Source: CAWHOW01 sp963831005 (GTDB lineage Bacteria > Bacteroidota > Bacteroidia > Bacteroidales > CG2-30-32-10). Taken from it: DNA of 64,000 nt. The stretch spans positions 124,001 to 188,000 of the forward strand of contig CAWHOW010000017.1 of assembly GCA_963831005.1 (NCBI GenBank), given 5' to 3'. Both the position numbers and the translations under genes were made by a program. The notes beneath the pieces were generated by a model, which did not search any database, had not been told where the DNA came from, and saw only the letters and a list, made by a program, of their open reading frames with translations. Position 1 is the stretch's first letter. Every line of letters starts with the position of its first letter. Below, piece by piece: positions 62,824 through 64,000 of this stretch.

Positions 62824-64000
62824 ATGAATCTGAAACGAGTAGTCGTTACAGGATTAGGTGCTATTACTCCATTAGGTAATAATGTTCCGGATTTTTGGAA
62901 TGCTTTACTTAATGGAGTAAGTGGTGCTGCTCCTATAACAAACTTTGATGCCTCTAAATTTAAAACTCAGTTTGCCTGCGAGGTAAAAGGATATGATTCT
63001 TCACTTTTCTTCGATCGCAAGGAAGTAAGAAAATACGATCCATATGCTCAGTATGCATTGGTTTGTGCCGATGAGGCTGTTAAGGATTCAAAGCTTGAAC
63101 TTGATAAAATAAATCGTGATAGAGCCGGTGTTATTTGGGCTTCGGGTATTGGCGGATTAGATACTTTCTTTAGGGAAGTTACCGATTTTGCTAAAGGTGA
63201 TGGTACTCCTCGCTTCAATCCCTTCTTTATTCCCAAGATGATTGCTGATATTGCTGCCGGTCATATCTCTATTAAATATGGCTTTCACGGGCCAAATTTT
63301 ACAACCACATCTGCATGTGCTTCATCAACGAACTCCATGATAGATGCATTTAATTATATCAGGCTTGGAAAAGCCGATGTGATTATCACTGGTGGTTCTG
63401 AAGCCGCATGTAATCCTGCCGGAGTAGGCGGATTCAATGCGATGCAGGCGCTTTCTCAAAGAAACGATGACCCTAAAACTGCTTCACGCCCTTTCGATAA
63501 AGATCGCGATGGTTTTGTTTTAGGTGAAGGTGGCGGCGCTATTATTCTCGAAGAATACGAGCATGCTATAAGAAGAGGTGCAAAGATATATGCTGAATTA
63601 GCTGGTGGCGGACTTTCTGCCGATGCTCATCACATGACAGCTCCTCATCCTGAAGGACTAGGTGCAATCCTGGTAATGAAGAATGTTTTGGAAGATGCAG
63701 AAATGAAACCCAATGACATTGATTATGTGAATGTTCATGGAACATCCACCCCACTGGGTGATATTGCTGAAACCAAAGCAATTATTTCTCTCTTCGGAGA
63801 ACATGCCTATAAGCTTAATATCAGTGCAACCAAATCAATGACAGGACACTTACTTGGCGCTGCCGGCGCTATTGAAGGTATTGCTGCTATTCTGGCTGTT
63901 CAGAACGACATTATCCCTCCAACCATCAATCATTTTACCGATGATCCGGAACTGGATAACAAACTTAATTTCACATTCCACACTGCTCAGAAAAGGGTTG
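62824..64000 (+). CDS. fabF: 3-oxoacyl-ACP synthase II FabF (3' end outside window)
   Basis: About 392 residues are visible before the window ends. Catalytic triad: Cys in T-T-S-A-C-A-S-S, His in V-H-G-T-S-T-P-L-G-D, and His in S-A-T-K-S-M-T-G-H-L-L-G-A-A-G. It elongates and sets the fluidity of fatty acids. Start ATG with V-V-V-T-G-L-G as in the family. Confidence 0.97.
   Translation, partial: MNLKRVVVTGLGAITPLGNNVPDFWNALLNGVSGAAPITNFDASKFKTQFACEVKGYDSSLFFDRKEVRKYDPYAQYALVCADEAVKDSKLELDKINRDRAGVIWASGIGGLDTFFREVTDFAKGDGTPRFNPFFIPKMIADIAAGHISIKYGFHGPNFTTTSACASSTNSMIDAFNYIRLGKADVIITGGSEAACNPAGVGGFNAMQALSQRNDDPKTASRPFDKDRDGFVLGEGGGAIILEEYEHAIRRGAKIYAELAGGGLSADAHHMTAPHPEGLGAILVMKNVLEDAEMKPNDIDYVNVHGTSTPLGDIAETKAIISLFGEHAYKLNISATKSMTGHLLGAAGAIEGIAAILAVQNDIIPPTINHFTDDPELDNKLNFTFHTAQKRV

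Overview
The window is AT-rich chromosomal DNA of a bacterium of the phylum Bacteroidota, probably an anaerobe. The evidence is consistent. Several secreted proteins carry type IX secretion (T9SS) sorting domains of type A and type B. A GldB-like gliding lipoprotein, a carboxypeptidase-regulatory/TonB receptor, a two-component propeller kinase with a LytTR regulator, and an HU-CCDC81/SPOR protein are present. Many promoters fit the Bacteroidota -33 TTTG / -7 TAnnTTTG pattern. The genus cannot be told from sequence alone. No rRNA or tRNA gene was seen.

Layout. 1-8.3 kb: a partial giant T9SS surface protein, then a ModE-like regulator, a TiaS-like protein, a membrane protein, a lipoprotein, a TonB receptor and a small T9SS protein, which look like one metal- or cofactor-related uptake cluster. 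8.5-12.4 kb: an accessory stretch with a CsoR-like protein, a lineage-specific protein (paralog A) behind a C9-tract promoter, a 21-bp minisatellite, an IS-end relic with a long hairpin, and a type II restriction-modification pair. 12.5-17.3 kb: molybdenum cofactor genes (MobB-like, moeA, a short moaA, moaC, and a MOSC-MogA fusion), with a GxxExxY nuclease element lodged between moaA and moaC. 17.3-26.5 kb: housekeeping and envelope genes (HD hydrolase, GNAT, kdsB, HU/SPOR, trmB, T9SS type B protein, gldB, OMP, pentapeptide protein, rlpA, LytTR regulator). 26.5-30.8 kb: the partner sensor kinase, split by a 1.19-kb IS with a 7-bp target duplication. 30.8-33.7 kb: an ABC exporter and paralog B, again followed by a 21-bp minisatellite.

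34.5-44.5 kb is a type II-C CRISPR-Cas locus. It has a divergent tracrRNA, a cas9 with frameshifts at both ends around a clean 2.9-kb core, a cas1 whose first 32 codons exist in three tandem copies, a GIY-YIG nuclease element between cas1 and cas2, intact cas2, and an array of 28 identical 47-bp repeats read on the minus strand, with a promoter-like sequence in every repeat. 44.6-52.1 kb: acetate transporter, DUF6125-like protein, phosphate butyryltransferase, M64 peptidase, DAHP synthase/chorismate mutase, an ISAs1 element, and the T9SS gene remnant it truncates. 52.2-57.3 kb: the rimP-nusA-infB operon. 57.3-64 kb: archaeal-type GatD and GatE with a CCG-domain protein between them, then purN, acpP and the start of fabF.

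The strongest second-look signals are: (1) the CRISPR locus, with a decayed cas9 beside intact adaptation genes, tracrRNA and array, spacers poor in homopolymers, and triplicated cas1 starts that differ only at synonymous positions; (2) two unrelated small nuclease genes, GIY-YIG and GxxExxY, each bounded by its own palindromic repeat family and each sitting in an operon gap, which suggests nuclease-driven selfish elements; (3) two paralogous unknown proteins that each precede a 21-bp minisatellite.
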